Shown here: one piece after another, positions 28,851 to 36,262 of the stretch | Position numbering within the stretch: the stretch's first letter is position 1 | How the letters are laid out: each line of letters starts with the position of its first letter | Source: an uncultured Clostridium sp. | GTDB taxonomy: Bacteria; Bacillota; Clostridia; Lachnospirales; Lachnospiraceae | Length of the DNA: 64,000 bases | NCBI GenBank assembly: GCA_900538475.1 | Contig: UPYT01000005.1 | Span: 1-64,000, forward strand | Reading direction: 5' to 3' | Translations under genes and position numbers: made by a program | The notes under the pieces: model-generated | What the model was told of the DNA's origin: nothing | What the model saw: only the letters and a program-made list of their open reading frames with translations | Database searches by the model: none

Positions 28851-30153
28851 CAGACTCCTCCTTTCCCCACATTCCCGCCTTTTTTCCCACTAAGGTCAGA
28901 ATCAGCAAAGCAGCTCCTGCCAGAACAGCGGCTGTAAAAAACTCCTGCTGCCAGCTTCCGTCCCCTGTTTTTGGAAGCAAGCCCTTCATAAATGACACAA
29001 GCGTATCATCTGCCAAATACTGTCTCCTCAGCCGTTTTCCTACAGAAATCGTGCCATATGTAATCTCCTTTTCCTGAAAAGCATCCTCCCCCTCTTCCAC
29101 CTTCGTGTTTTCTCCTCCATCTCCTCCGTGATCTGAGGAAGAGCTGATGTAATCTGCTGAAAAAATCCATTGCACTCTTGCCTTCTGCATAGCGCTCTGA
29201 TTCTGAAGCCATTTCGGCATATCTACGCGGAAAGCAATGGTTTCCTCCTGTCCCGTTCCCTGAAGGGAAGCAAGCAGCAAGCCCTCCTCCAGCACCTTTC
29301 CATGAAGCGGCCCTTCATAAATTACCATATTTTCCTTCTCAATCGTCAAAGTCATGGTTTCCAGCAGCTTTATGCTGTCTTCTGCCTGCCCTGGTACCCG
29401 AGTCTTAAAATAAATGTCAACTGGTCTCTCTGACCGGTTTCCCAAAAGAAAGGAGGATGCCTTGGTATCCCCTGGCATCCATGTGGAAAATCCATGGAAA
29501 AAGTCCTGTTCTGTTTTAAAAAATCCATCTGCTCCATTTTCAAAAATAATGGCCAGCCTGACATCCTCCCAATCCCGGTGCCAGGTATGTTCACTGTGAA
29601 CACACTGTTCTATAGGAATTCCAAACCAGGGATCCTCTGATTGAAAATCCGGAATAAAATGCGCCTGCTGAATTGCTTGAGCAGTCACATCTATGGCAAA
29701 TTTCTTCTCTCCCTCTTCTTCACTCCAGTCACCAGGAATCCTCACATGATCAAAAAAGAGAAGCTCCTCTCCCTTTTCCGCTGGACGAGTCCAATAATAA
29801 TATGCGCCGCATTTGATCCATCCGTCCGGGATTCCCTCCAGAACAGCTTCCCCTCCTGCAGTGCCTGCAAAGCCTGAAAATTCTGCTTTTGCCCGAATCC
29901 ATGCAGGCTCTGCCTCATTCACAATCGTTACAATCTTTACCGCCTTCTCATTGGGAACTACGCGCTTTCCGTCTATATAGGGAACCCGCTCTCCCTCTTC
30001 ATTCCACTGATACTCCTGAATGGAAATAGAAATATCTCCTGTCATAACTTCATTATCCACCTCTGTTGAAAACTGACGCACAGCCCCCAGCACAGAGCTT
30101 CCTGATGTCAGCCACAGCACAATGAATACTGCCGCAAATCTGCTTTTTTTCAT
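28840..30153 (-). CDS. LPXTG-anchored SipW-locus surface protein
   Basis: 437 residues. N-terminal signal peptide (about 5-24), then a mature start EVMTGDISISIQEY typical of the TasA/camelysin class. Two beta domains each contain a PAWIRAKAEF- or VDIYFKTRV-like strand and YYYWTRP. A Ser/Asp/Gly/Glu-rich spacer follows (about 345-370). The C-terminus is a complete sortase signal: LLPKTGDG, a hydrophobic helix (about 405-425) and a KKAGMWGKEE tail. Sortase would attach it to peptidoglycan, making it a plausible base that links a SipW-dependent fibre to the wall. No sortase gene is in the window. It follows the TasA-like gene after a 123-bp gap with a stem-loop. Confidence 0.82.
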   Translation of the reverse strand: MKKSRFAAVFIVLWLTSGSSVLGAVRQFSTEVDNEVMTGDISISIQEYQWNEEGERVPYIDGKRVVPNEKAVKIVTIVNEAEPAWIRAKAEFSGFAGTAGGEAVLEGIPDGWIKCGAYYYWTRPAEKGEELLFFDHVRIPGDWSEEEGEKKFAIDVTAQAIQQAHFIPDFQSEDPWFGIPIEQCVHSEHTWHRDWEDVRLAIIFENGADGFFKTEQDFFHGFSTWMPGDTKASSFLLGNRSERPVDIYFKTRVPGQAEDSIKLLETMTLTIEKENMVIYEGPLHGKVLEEGLLLASLQGTGQEETIAFRVDMPKWLQNQSAMQKARVQWIFSADYISSSSDHGGDGGENTKVEEGEDAFQEKEITYGTISVGKRLRRQYLADDTLVSFMKGLLPKTGDGSWQQEFFTAAVLAGAALLILTLVGKKAGMWGKEESDDS

Positions 30154-30224
30154 TCATCACCGCTCCCTCCCGGTCTTTTATCCCCCTTCTGCTTCATTAT
30201 TTCTATTTTCAGATCCGATATCCA

Positions 30225-30250
30225 GGAGCACAGCTTCTTTTCTGTGCCCC
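30225..30250 (-). promoter_or_regulatory. Intercistronic stem-loop after the TasA-like gene
   Basis: Nine-bp stem (30225-30233 with 30242-30250, one G-T wobble), 26 bp past the TasA-like stop and with no U-tract after it. A stem of this kind without a U-tract more likely stabilises the upstream message, or partly terminates, than ends transcription. It could set the ratio of the TasA-like subunit to the downstream proteins. Confidence 0.5.
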
Positions 30251-30276
30251 TTTTTAAATGCCTCTCCTTCCTGTCC

Positions 30277-31284
30277 TTACTGCTGTTTGGGATTTCCTAT
30301 CAGATCCAGTTCATTTCCCATTCCTGCCTGTTTTCCCTCCTCTGCATGAATCCCCTTCCAGGGAGCCAAAGCTCCTGTCTTGGGATCCTCTGTCTGGTTC
30401 TGGTTTTTAAACACTGCAAAAATCTGAGAGAGTGTTGCCTCATCCATCATTCCCTCTGTCTCAATATTGTGATTTCCTTCGCTGTTGTCTGCGCTCTGAA
30501 GAAAATCTGCCTGAATAGCATAAGCCCTTACAGGAACCCTCAGTTTTTCCTTCTCCAGCTGCCCCTCTACCAGATTAGCCAGACGAATATAGTCAAAAAT
30601 TGGCGGCACCTGAGTCGCTTCTGCAGCCTCCACAGCTGCCTGATAGTCATCTTCCCCCGGAACTCCTACTGCCTCCTTTCCTTCCGCTGCTGCCTTCACA
30701 ACCTGATGATATCCATAAACATAGGTTTTATAATCAGAAACCCCATTGTTATCCTCATCGATCTCTTCCGGTGTTCCCAAAAGGATCCATCCATCATTGA
30801 CAGAGGAATACGTTCCGCTTTCTGTACGAAAATCGAACAGTTCCTGATTCACAGCCTCTTTCTGAACTGTCCCGTCATACTCTGCCGTTTTTACAGTTTT
30901 CATGGGAATATCAAAGCTGACAAATACAATCTCATCATTATTTCCCGTATTTACCACAGTTGGATCCTTGGGAATTTCCTGATTCGGCACACGGGGAACC
31001 TCATTTTCCGGTGTATATCCCGGCTCTGTCAGATCAATGGAGACTTTTCCCACAGTAAAGGTATTGGTTACACTTTCCCCATCTGTCAGATAAGCTGCCG
31101 AGGCTCCAGCTCCCACTGCTGCAAGCATTCCGCAGGCAGCTGCAGCTGCTATCCGCTTTTTGGTTTTGCCGGAAACGGCTTCGGATTTTTTCCTGTTTGC
31201 TCTTTCGGTTTCTGTTTTGTTGTTCTTCATACTGTTTTCCGACAGATCAAAGCCCGAACCTTTCATCTGTCTCTCCTTTTTCAT
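30277..31284 (-). CDS. TasA/camelysin-like SipW substrate, probable main fibre subunit
   Basis: 335 residues. A long charged N-terminus (about 45 residues, rich in Lys, Glu and Asn) precedes the hydrophobic core AAAAACGMLAAVGAGASAAYLTD and then SVTNTFTVGKVSIDLTEPGY, a textbook SipW-cognate signal and mature start. The rest resembles TasA/CalY: NEIVFVSFDIP-type strand, an acidic insert with EDNNGVSDYKTYVYGYHQVV, and VRVPVRAYAIQADFL near the end. TasA proteins assemble into donor-strand fibres of the biofilm matrix. It starts 6 bp after the sipW stop, so the peptidase and substrate are co-translated. Fibre formation here is inferred. Confidence 0.85.
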   Translation of the reverse strand: MKKERQMKGSGFDLSENSMKNNKTETERANRKKSEAVSGKTKKRIAAAAACGMLAAVGAGASAAYLTDGESVTNTFTVGKVSIDLTEPGYTPENEVPRVPNQEIPKDPTVVNTGNNDEIVFVSFDIPMKTVKTAEYDGTVQKEAVNQELFDFRTESGTYSSVNDGWILLGTPEEIDEDNNGVSDYKTYVYGYHQVVKAAAEGKEAVGVPGEDDYQAAVEAAEATQVPPIFDYIRLANLVEGQLEKEKLRVPVRAYAIQADFLQSADNSEGNHNIETEGMMDEATLSQIFAVFKNQNQTEDPKTGALAPWKGIHAEEGKQAGMGNELDLIGNPKQQ

Positions 31285-31290
31285 TTATCT

Positions 31291-31809
31291 TTAATCCTTT
31301 TGGATTTCGGGCATATCCAGCATAATTCCAAATACATGCATGCCAAAAAGTGCAGCTGCCGCCCAGGCAGTCCCCTTCCCCCTCAAGGCTGCTGCCGCAT
31401 AACCTGCCCCCGGCAAAGCTCCGATACAGGTTCCAATCATGCGTTCTTTCGTAAGAAGGGCCGGATCAACAGTATCATTGTGATCTCCCTTTGTTATATA
31501 TCCCTGATCTGTCACGCAGTGAATTCTATGAGTTACAACAACCTCCTGTCCGCTTTCTCCAAGCAGAAAGGTCACAATATCTCCTTCCTCTGCCTTCCTG
31601 TCTCTGGTATTCACAAAGATCAGGCTCCCTGTGCGGATAGCAGGCTCCATCGAAGACGATAAAATCACATACGGCCTTACACCAGCCAGTTTCGGAATAA
31701 ATAAAATTCCTGTGCTGATAACAGCCGCTGTTGTAAGCAGCCAGAGCATAATCTCATAAACCATCACAGCCTGGTGGTATCCCCATAGTCTCTTTTTCCG
31801 TTTTTCCAT
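31291..31809 (-). CDS. sipW: SipW-type (ER-type) signal peptidase I
   Basis: 172 residues with an N-terminal membrane segment (about 17-40) and two hydrophobic stretches at the C-terminus. The catalytic Ser53 is in SSSMEPAIRTGSLI. The general base is a histidine (His94 in VVVTHRI) rather than the lysine of ordinary bacterial signal peptidases, as in SipW and eukaryotic SPC enzymes. GDIVTF and TKGDHNDTVDP match the other boxes. It would process the SipW-type precursors encoded just downstream. First gene of the locus, about 290 nt after its promoter. Confidence 0.93.
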   Translation of the reverse strand: MEKRKKRLWGYHQAVMVYEIMLWLLTTAAVISTGILFIPKLAGVRPYVILSSSMEPAIRTGSLIFVNTRDRKAEEGDIVTFLLGESGQEVVVTHRIHCVTDQGYITKGDHNDTVDPALLTKERMIGTCIGALPGAGYAAAALRGKGTAWAAAALFGMHVFGIMLDMPEIQKD

Positions 31810-32107
31810 ATCGATTTCCTTTCCTGTGAAATTTTAAGATGAATCAGAATATATCAGAAATTGCATCAGACGCAGACTACACGAAATTCAGAACTCATGA
31901 AAATTTAGAATCTATAAGAAATAAGAATAATCAAAGAATGATAAAATAAAAAACAGCAAAACAAACAGAACGGCACGCAAAAAATAGCCCTCGTATCCTT
32001 ACTCATTTCTTGTTCTCTGGAAAATATAAGAAAATAAAACTTTGAATATAGAATAAAACATTCTAAAAGATAAAAACAGAACAGGAATCTGTCCTGAAAC
32101 TGTTTCC
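31810..32107 (-). promoter_or_regulatory. Long AT-rich leader of the sipW locus
   Basis: About 290 nt of strongly AT-rich DNA between the sipW promoter and start codon. Apart from the attenuator-like hairpin at its 5' end and a small AGAAT/ATTCT hairpin just after, I see no gene and no known riboswitch. A short open frame (31905-32117) has no credible start site and low-complexity content. Confidence 0.5.
32071..32096 (-). terminator. Attenuator-like hairpin at the start of the sipW leader
   Basis: Eight-bp stem CAGGACAG/CTGTTCTG (32096-32089 with 32084-32077, one G-T pair, 4-nt loop), followed on the minus strand by TTTTTATC. It begins only about 10 nt after the -10 box of the sipW promoter, so RNA polymerase would meet an intrinsic terminator within about 30 nt. 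Confidence 0.65.
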
Positions 32108-32136
32108 AATATAGCATATCCTGTTTGCTGTGTCAA
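32108..32136 (-). promoter_or_regulatory. Consensus promoter of the sipW surface locus
   Basis: Perfect TTGACA (32136-32131), 17-bp spacer, TATATT (32113-32108), reading toward sipW. The -35 and spacer lie inside the 51-bp direct repeat; the -10 is just outside it. Confidence 0.82.
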
Positions 32137-32164
32137 TCATTATTCCAAACATATTTGCCCGATA
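32114..32164. repeat. 51-bp direct repeat, left copy
   Basis: Starts GCATATCCTGTTTGCTGTG and ends TTTGCCCGATA. It matches 34848-34898 at 50 of 51 positions. The two copies bracket the inserted island 32165-34847. Confidence 0.9.
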
Positions 32165-32175
32165 AAACTTTCAAA

Positions 32176-32213
32176 AGTAAATTCCACTTTCCGCTTATGC
32201 GGTGGAATTTACT
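32176..32213. repeat. Inverted repeat upstream of the IS30 stub
   Basis: Twelve-bp arms AGTAAATTCCAC (32176-32187) and its complement (32202-32213), around an inner CCGC-TTAT-GCGG hairpin. Just inside the left direct repeat; possibly an element end or a terminator relic. Confidence 0.55.
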
Positions 32214-32294
32214 CCTGCATGAGTAGCATTTAATCTTTCATATATTTGTGCTATTCTCAAGAAGATCTTCTGGCAGCAGTAGAAGGAGATCTCT

Positions 32295-32415
32295 ATGAGC
32301 AAATATATTCCTGGTAACCAGAAACATCTTTCCCTTGAAGACCGCAAATACATTGAGCATTCCCTCAACCGTGGCAGTTCCTTTAAAGATATCGCCCGAT
32401 TCTTATGCAAGGATC
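32295..32415 (+). pseudogene. IS30-family transposase, 5' fragment
   Basis: About 40 codons starting MSKYIPGNQKHLSLEDRKYI with AGAAGGAG upstream. LSLEDRKYIEHSLNRGSSF and IARFLCKDPTT are the N-terminal helix-turn-helix of IS30-type transposases, which normally run on for about 300-400 residues with a DDE domain. Here similarity stops at KDPTT, where the sequence switches in another frame to a TetR-type regulator. The start signals are intact, so a short chimeric peptide of 77 residues could still be made. Confidence 0.75.
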
Positions 32416-32884
32416 CTACTACATCTTTGAATATGTCTGTCAGCTGGATGTGGAGCGTTCTCGAAAAAGCGGTGTTCCAGAACAGGACTACTCAGATATG
32501 CCTGAAGCTTTTTCTAATGTATCGGTAGAAAGTTTAGGCGGTTATATGAAAGCACAATTCCATTATTGGAGTGAAGATGAAATTGCTTGTAATTTCCGTA
32601 AAATGCTTACTTTGGAACAATACAAATCCCCGGAAATGAATGCTTTGTATCAAAAAGTTCTTGTCAGCGGACCCATGGATTATATCGAAAATCTATTTCG
32701 TGAAATGTCAAAGAAGCAAGAGAAACAGCTGCCATCTCCCCATGTATTGGCAGTAGAGTTCTATTCTCCCTTTTTTCTTCTGCTCAGCATGTCTGATGGA
32801 GTAGAGTGTACAGAAACAAAAGAAGAAATCGCCAAAAACTATGAGTGTTATATCGACGATTTTTTCCAAAAATATTTTTCATAA
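32415..32884 (+). pseudogene. TetR-family regulator, C-terminal part only
   Basis: About 155 codons read from near the IS30 junction: YIFEYVCQLDVERSRKSGVP, KAQFHYWSEDEIACNFRKML, YIENLFREM, PHVLAVEFYSPFFLLLSM and YECYIDDFFQKYFS form the helical ligand-binding and dimerisation half of a TetR/AcrR regulator. The DNA-binding helix-turn-helix is missing, replaced by the IS30 fragment in another frame, so it cannot act as a normal repressor. It ends 25 bp before the rsgA-like gene, which it probably once controlled. Confidence 0.72.
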
Positions 32885-32909
32885 AACTTACACTGGAAAG
32901 GAAATTGTA

Positions 32910-33971
32910 GTGGATAATTTAATTAACATAAAAAAATACGGATTCTCCGAAAGCTTTTCAAATGGAATCCTACAAGATAATCAATTAACCCCAGCTCGTA
33001 TTCTTTCACAGGAAAAAGGGTTCTATCGAATCATATCCGACAAAGGAAAGAAATTGGCAGAGGTATCTGGAAAGTTTCAATTTCAAACGACAGTTTCATC
33101 AGATTACCCTGCTGTTGGCGATTTTGTACTGGTAAATTGGAACGAATCCGGCAACAGTGCAATCATTGAATCGCTGCTGCCACGAAAAAGTGCTTTTATC
33201 CGAAAGGCGGCTGGAGGATCACAGCAGGAGCAGGTAGTTGCTGCGAACATTGACATTGTATTTTTGTGCATGGCATTGAACAATGATTTTAACCTGAGAC
33301 GAATGGAGCGATATATTTCGATTGCGTGGGATAGCGGTGCTATGCCGGTTGTGGTTCTGACAAAATCGGATTTGTGTGATGATTTGGAACAGAAACTTGC
33401 TGAAGTATCTACGATTGCTTTTGGGGTGGATGTTCTGGTTACTACTTCAACAGAAGAAAATGGATACGAGGAACTTCTTCCATTTATTTCGGAGGGCAAA
33501 ACGATAGCGTTCATTGGTTCTTCGGGCGTAGGGAAATCTACCCTCATCAATCGCCTGCTGGGGAAAGAACTCCTAAAAACAAACGGACTTCGCAATGATG
33601 ACAAAGGCAGACATACCACTACACACAGAGAATTGTTTCTGCTCCCTTCAGGCGGCATGGTAATCGATACTCCGGGTATGCGTGAATTTGGAATGTGGGA
33701 TAATGATACCGGAATTGAAAGAACCTTTATGGACATTGAAGAACTGGCTGCTCAGTGTAAATTCCGCAACTGTACCCATACAAATGAGCCGGGATGTGCT
33801 ATTCAGAAAGCATTGACAACTGGAAAATTAGAAATTAACCGTTGGCAATCCTATCAGAAGCTTAAAGCAGAAAATGATTATATGGAAGATAAAGAGAGCT
33901 ACATGCTTGCAAAAGGAAAGCGGGAAAAGGAAATCTCTAAGCTGATTAAAAAAATGCCAATCAAACGGTAA
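32910..33971 (+). CDS. rsgA: RsgA-like circularly permuted GTPase (island copy)
   Basis: 353 residues from a GTG at 32910 (AAAGGAAA upstream); an earlier frame start overlaps the tetR remnant. OB-fold N-terminus (PAVGDFVLVNW), then the permuted GTPase order: TKSD (G4), GSSGVGKSTLINRL (G1), and DTPGMREFGMWD (G3). The zinc site CKFRNCTHTNEPGCAI follows. RsgA proteins act in late 30S maturation. This copy is plus-strand, AT-rich compared with its neighbours and inside a repeat-flanked island, so it is likely an acquired paralogue of the housekeeping gene. Its partner GNAT gene follows by 17 bp. Protection of ribosomes against some insult is conceivable but unproven. Confidence 0.88.
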   Translation: MDNLINIKKYGFSESFSNGILQDNQLTPARILSQEKGFYRIISDKGKKLAEVSGKFQFQTTVSSDYPAVGDFVLVNWNESGNSAIIESLLPRKSAFIRKAAGGSQQEQVVAANIDIVFLCMALNNDFNLRRMERYISIAWDSGAMPVVVLTKSDLCDDLEQKLAEVSTIAFGVDVLVTTSTEENGYEELLPFISEGKTIAFIGSSGVGKSTLINRLLGKELLKTNGLRNDDKGRHTTTHRELFLLPSGGMVIDTPGMREFGMWDNDTGIERTFMDIEELAAQCKFRNCTHTNEPGCAIQKALTTGKLEINRWQSYQKLKAENDYMEDKESYMLAKGKREKEISKLIKKMPIKR

Positions 33972-33988
33972 CGAAAGGAAGCGTGTTT

Positions 33989-34636
33989 ATGGATCAGAAA
34001 GTTATTGTCAGGAATGAAGAACAAAAAGACTGGGCAGTTGTGGAGAGGATTACAAGACAAGCCTTTTATAATCTTTATGTACCGGGATGTGTGGAACATT
34101 ATTTAGTTCATATCATGCGGGAACATGAGGACTTTATTCCGGAATTGGATTTTGTATTAGAACTGGATGGTCAGGTGATCGGCAATATCATGTATACAAA
34201 AGCAAAATTGACCGATGAAAATGGAACTGAAAAAGAGATTTTAACATTTGGTCCGGTTAGTATCCATCCGGCTTACCAGAGAATGGGGTATGGAAAAATG
34301 CTTATGGAGCATTCATTTCAAGCAGCCATACAGTTAGGATATGATACGATTGTTATTTTGGGAAGTCCTGCCAACTATGTTAGCCGTGGATTTAAATGTT
34401 GCAAGAAATATAATGTTTGTATCGAAAACGGAAAATATCCTGCTGCGATGATGGTAAAAGAACTAATCCCCCATATATTGGATGATCATAAATGGCTTTA
34501 TCAGGATAGTCCTGTTATGGCAATCAGTAAGGAAGAAGCGGAACGCTATGATGACACATTAGAACCAATGGAAAAAAAGTACCTTCCAAGCCAAGACGAA
34601 TTTTATATTATGAGTCAGGCTTTTATAGAGGAATAA
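33989..34636 (+). CDS. GNAT-family N-acetyltransferase
   Basis: 215 residues from an ATG with AAAGGAAG upstream (a GTG two codons earlier is an alternative). GNAT fold: VIGNIMYTKAKL (strand 4), LTFGPVSIHPAYQRMGYGK with the acetyl-CoA-binding Q-R-M-G-Y-G-K loop, then ILGSPANYVSRGFKCC, matching the YhbS-like subgroup. The substrate cannot be told from sequence. It is co-transcribed with the RsgA-like gene in the island and followed by a terminator. Confidence 0.85.
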   Translation: MDQKVIVRNEEQKDWAVVERITRQAFYNLYVPGCVEHYLVHIMREHEDFIPELDFVLELDGQVIGNIMYTKAKLTDENGTEKEILTFGPVSIHPAYQRMGYGKMLMEHSFQAAIQLGYDTIVILGSPANYVSRGFKCCKKYNVCIENGKYPAAMMVKELIPHILDDHKWLYQDSPVMAISKEEAERYDDTLEPMEKKYLPSQDEFYIMSQAFIEE

Positions 34637-34654
34637 TATAACACTCAGAGATGA

Positions 34655-34840
34655 TTAAATTACTTCCCCCGAACCTTTACGACTAAATACCCGCCGCCCA
34701 CACAGCGGCAGTCTGCGATTGCCGCTGCCTACCTTGCCAAGCACCCGGATGATAAGGATAAAACGAAAAAGCACCGCTGGAAAAGCTATATAAAACAAGC
34801 ATTTCCACGGTGTTTTTCTAAATCTCACTGTCAAAGATAG
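34655..34840 (+). pseudogene. Unidentified coding remnant
   Basis: 61 open codons after a TGA, with KYPPPTQRQSAIAAAYLAKH and KHRWKSYIKQAFPRC and a stop at 34838-34840. The composition looks protein-like (Lys/His/Ala rich, helical), but there is no start codon or ribosome-binding site, and I do not recognise the family. Probably the 3' end of a gene cut when the island formed. It overlaps the hairpin terminator at 34766-34818. Confidence 0.4.
34766..34818 (+). terminator. Terminator at the end of the island
   Basis: Interrupted stem AAAAAGCACCG plus TGGAAA pairing with TTTCCA plus CGGTGTTTTT (one bulge), ending in five T on the plus strand. It would stop rsgA-GNAT transcripts before ychF. Confidence 0.65.
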
Positions 34841-34847
34841 GAATATC

Positions 34848-34898
34848 GCATATCCTGTTTGCTGTGTCAACCATTATTCCAAACATATTTGCCCGATA
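34848..34898. repeat. 51-bp direct repeat, right copy
   Basis: One mismatch from 32114-32164. It also carries the TTGACA and 17-bp spacer on the minus strand, but the adjoining -10 is GATATT instead of TATATT, so promoter activity toward the island is probably weaker. The ychF promoter starts 4 bp to its right. Confidence 0.9.
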
Positions 34899-34901
34899 CG
34901 A

Positions 34902-34930
34902 TTGAAAAAGCAGATTCCTTATGCTATACT
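34902..34930 (+). promoter_or_regulatory. ychF promoter
   Basis: TTGAAA (34902-34907), 17-bp spacer, TATACT (34925-34930). About 90 nt of leader precedes the ychF ATG. Confidence 0.75.
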
Positions 34931-35027
34931 TTATGGCGACGAAAAAGGCGTAAAAAGGGCGTAAAAGAAATATAAGGAAAGGCAGAAGCCCGCAAAATTG
35001 CAAGGTTTCTGGACAGGTAAAGATAAA

Positions 35028-36125
35028 ATGAAATTAGGTATCGTGGGACTTCCCAACGTAGGAAAAAGTACACTGTTTAATTCTCTGACCAAGGCAGGCG
35101 CAGAATCTGCAAACTATCCCTTCTGCACCATCGATCCCAACGTAGGCGTAGTTCCTGTTCCTGACAAGCGCTTAAAGCTGTTAGGCGATCTGTATCACTC
35201 CAAAAAGGTAACTCCAGCTGTTATCGAATTCGTTGATATTGCCGGTCTGGTAAAAGGAGCATCCAAGGGCGAAGGTCTGGGCAATCAGTTTCTGGCCAAT
35301 ATCCGTGAGGTAGACGCTATTGTACACGTTGTCCGCTGCTTTGAGGATGAAAATGTCATTCATGTAGAAGGAAGTGTTGATCCTCTCCGCGATATTGAAA
35401 CCATCAATCTGGAGCTGATCTTTTCAGATCTGGAGATTCTGGAACGCCGGATTGCAAAGACAGCCCGCTCTGCCATGAATGATAAGTCTCTGGCAAAAGA
35501 GCTGGACGTTTTAAGAGAGCTGAAGGTAATTCTGGAAGATGGCAAGCTGGCCTGCACCTATGAGAACGAGGATGAGGATGTTATGGCTTTTGTTAATTCC
35601 CTGAATCTGCTTACCTGCAAACCGGTTATTTTTGCCGCCAATGTAGGTGAAGAAGATCTGGCAGACGACGGAGCTTCCAATTCCCATGTTGCTGCGGTAA
35701 GAGAGTTTGCTGCTGAAAACGGTTCTGAGGTATTTATTATTTCCGCTCAGATTGAGCAGGAAATTGCTGAGCTGGACGATGATGAAAAGCAGGAATACTT
35801 AGAGGCTCTGGGTCTTTCCGAATCTGGTCTGGACAAGCTCATTGCTGCCAGCTACCGACTTCTGGGTCTGATTAGTTATCTGACCTCCGGAGAGGATGAA
35901 ACCAGAGCATGGACCATTAAAGTTGGAACCAAAGCTCCTCAGGCTGCCGGAAAAATCCACTCTGACTTTGAACGCGGATTTATTCGCGCTGAGGTTGTAA
36001 ACTATCAGGATCTGCTGGACTGTGGAACCTATGCCAAGGCAAAGGAAAAGGGTCTGGTTGGACTGGAAGGAAAGGATTATGTGGTAAAGGACGGAGACGT
36101 TATTCTGTTCCGCTTTAACGTATAG
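35028..36125 (+). CDS. ychF: Obg-like ATPase YchF
   Basis: 365 residues from the ATG giving MKLGIVGLPNVGKSTLFNSL; ten codons upstream are open but not family-like. G1 GLPNVGKS, then DIAGLVKGASKGEGLGNQFL (G3), FAANVGEEDL in place of a normal G4, and a TGS-type C-terminus ending GDVILFRFNV. YchF/OLA1 proteins prefer ATP to GTP, bind ribosomes and influence oxidative-stress responses. Single gene with its own promoter and terminator; formerly divergent from the sipW locus before the island came between them. Confidence 0.97.
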   Translation: MKLGIVGLPNVGKSTLFNSLTKAGAESANYPFCTIDPNVGVVPVPDKRLKLLGDLYHSKKVTPAVIEFVDIAGLVKGASKGEGLGNQFLANIREVDAIVHVVRCFEDENVIHVEGSVDPLRDIETINLELIFSDLEILERRIAKTARSAMNDKSLAKELDVLRELKVILEDGKLACTYENEDEDVMAFVNSLNLLTCKPVIFAANVGEEDLADDGASNSHVAAVREFAAENGSEVFIISAQIEQEIAELDDDEKQEYLEALGLSESGLDKLIAASYRLLGLISYLTSGEDETRAWTIKVGTKAPQAAGKIHSDFERGFIRAEVVNYQDLLDCGTYAKAKEKGLVGLEGKDYVVKDGDVILFRFNV

Positions 36126-36151
36126 GTTCCATTAGAACGATTAATATCCCC

Positions 36152-36192
36152 CGCCGGAAAAGCTGATATTCTGCAGCTTTCCGGCGTTTTTT
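36152..36192 (+). terminator. ychF intrinsic terminator
   Basis: About 13-bp stem CGCCGGAAAAGCTG with CAGCTTTCCGGCG (one bulged base), then six T (36187-36192). It lies between convergent ychF and lysA. Confidence 0.9.
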
Positions 36193-36262
36193 CCATTTTT
36201 TCCGTTTTTTCAGGCTCTTTTCCCTAAACTTTCCCTTCTCTCCTGCTTTTCTCTCCCTTCTC

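Noticed and set aside
31905..32117. 70-residue gene in the sipW leader
   Set aside because: Low-complexity Phe/Leu/Tyr-rich content from AT-rich DNA, no ribosome-binding site, and it overlaps the attenuator-like hairpin.
33104..33736. Antisense long open frame within the rsgA-like gene
   Set aside because: It is a shadow of the RsgA coding frame; no motif or start signal.
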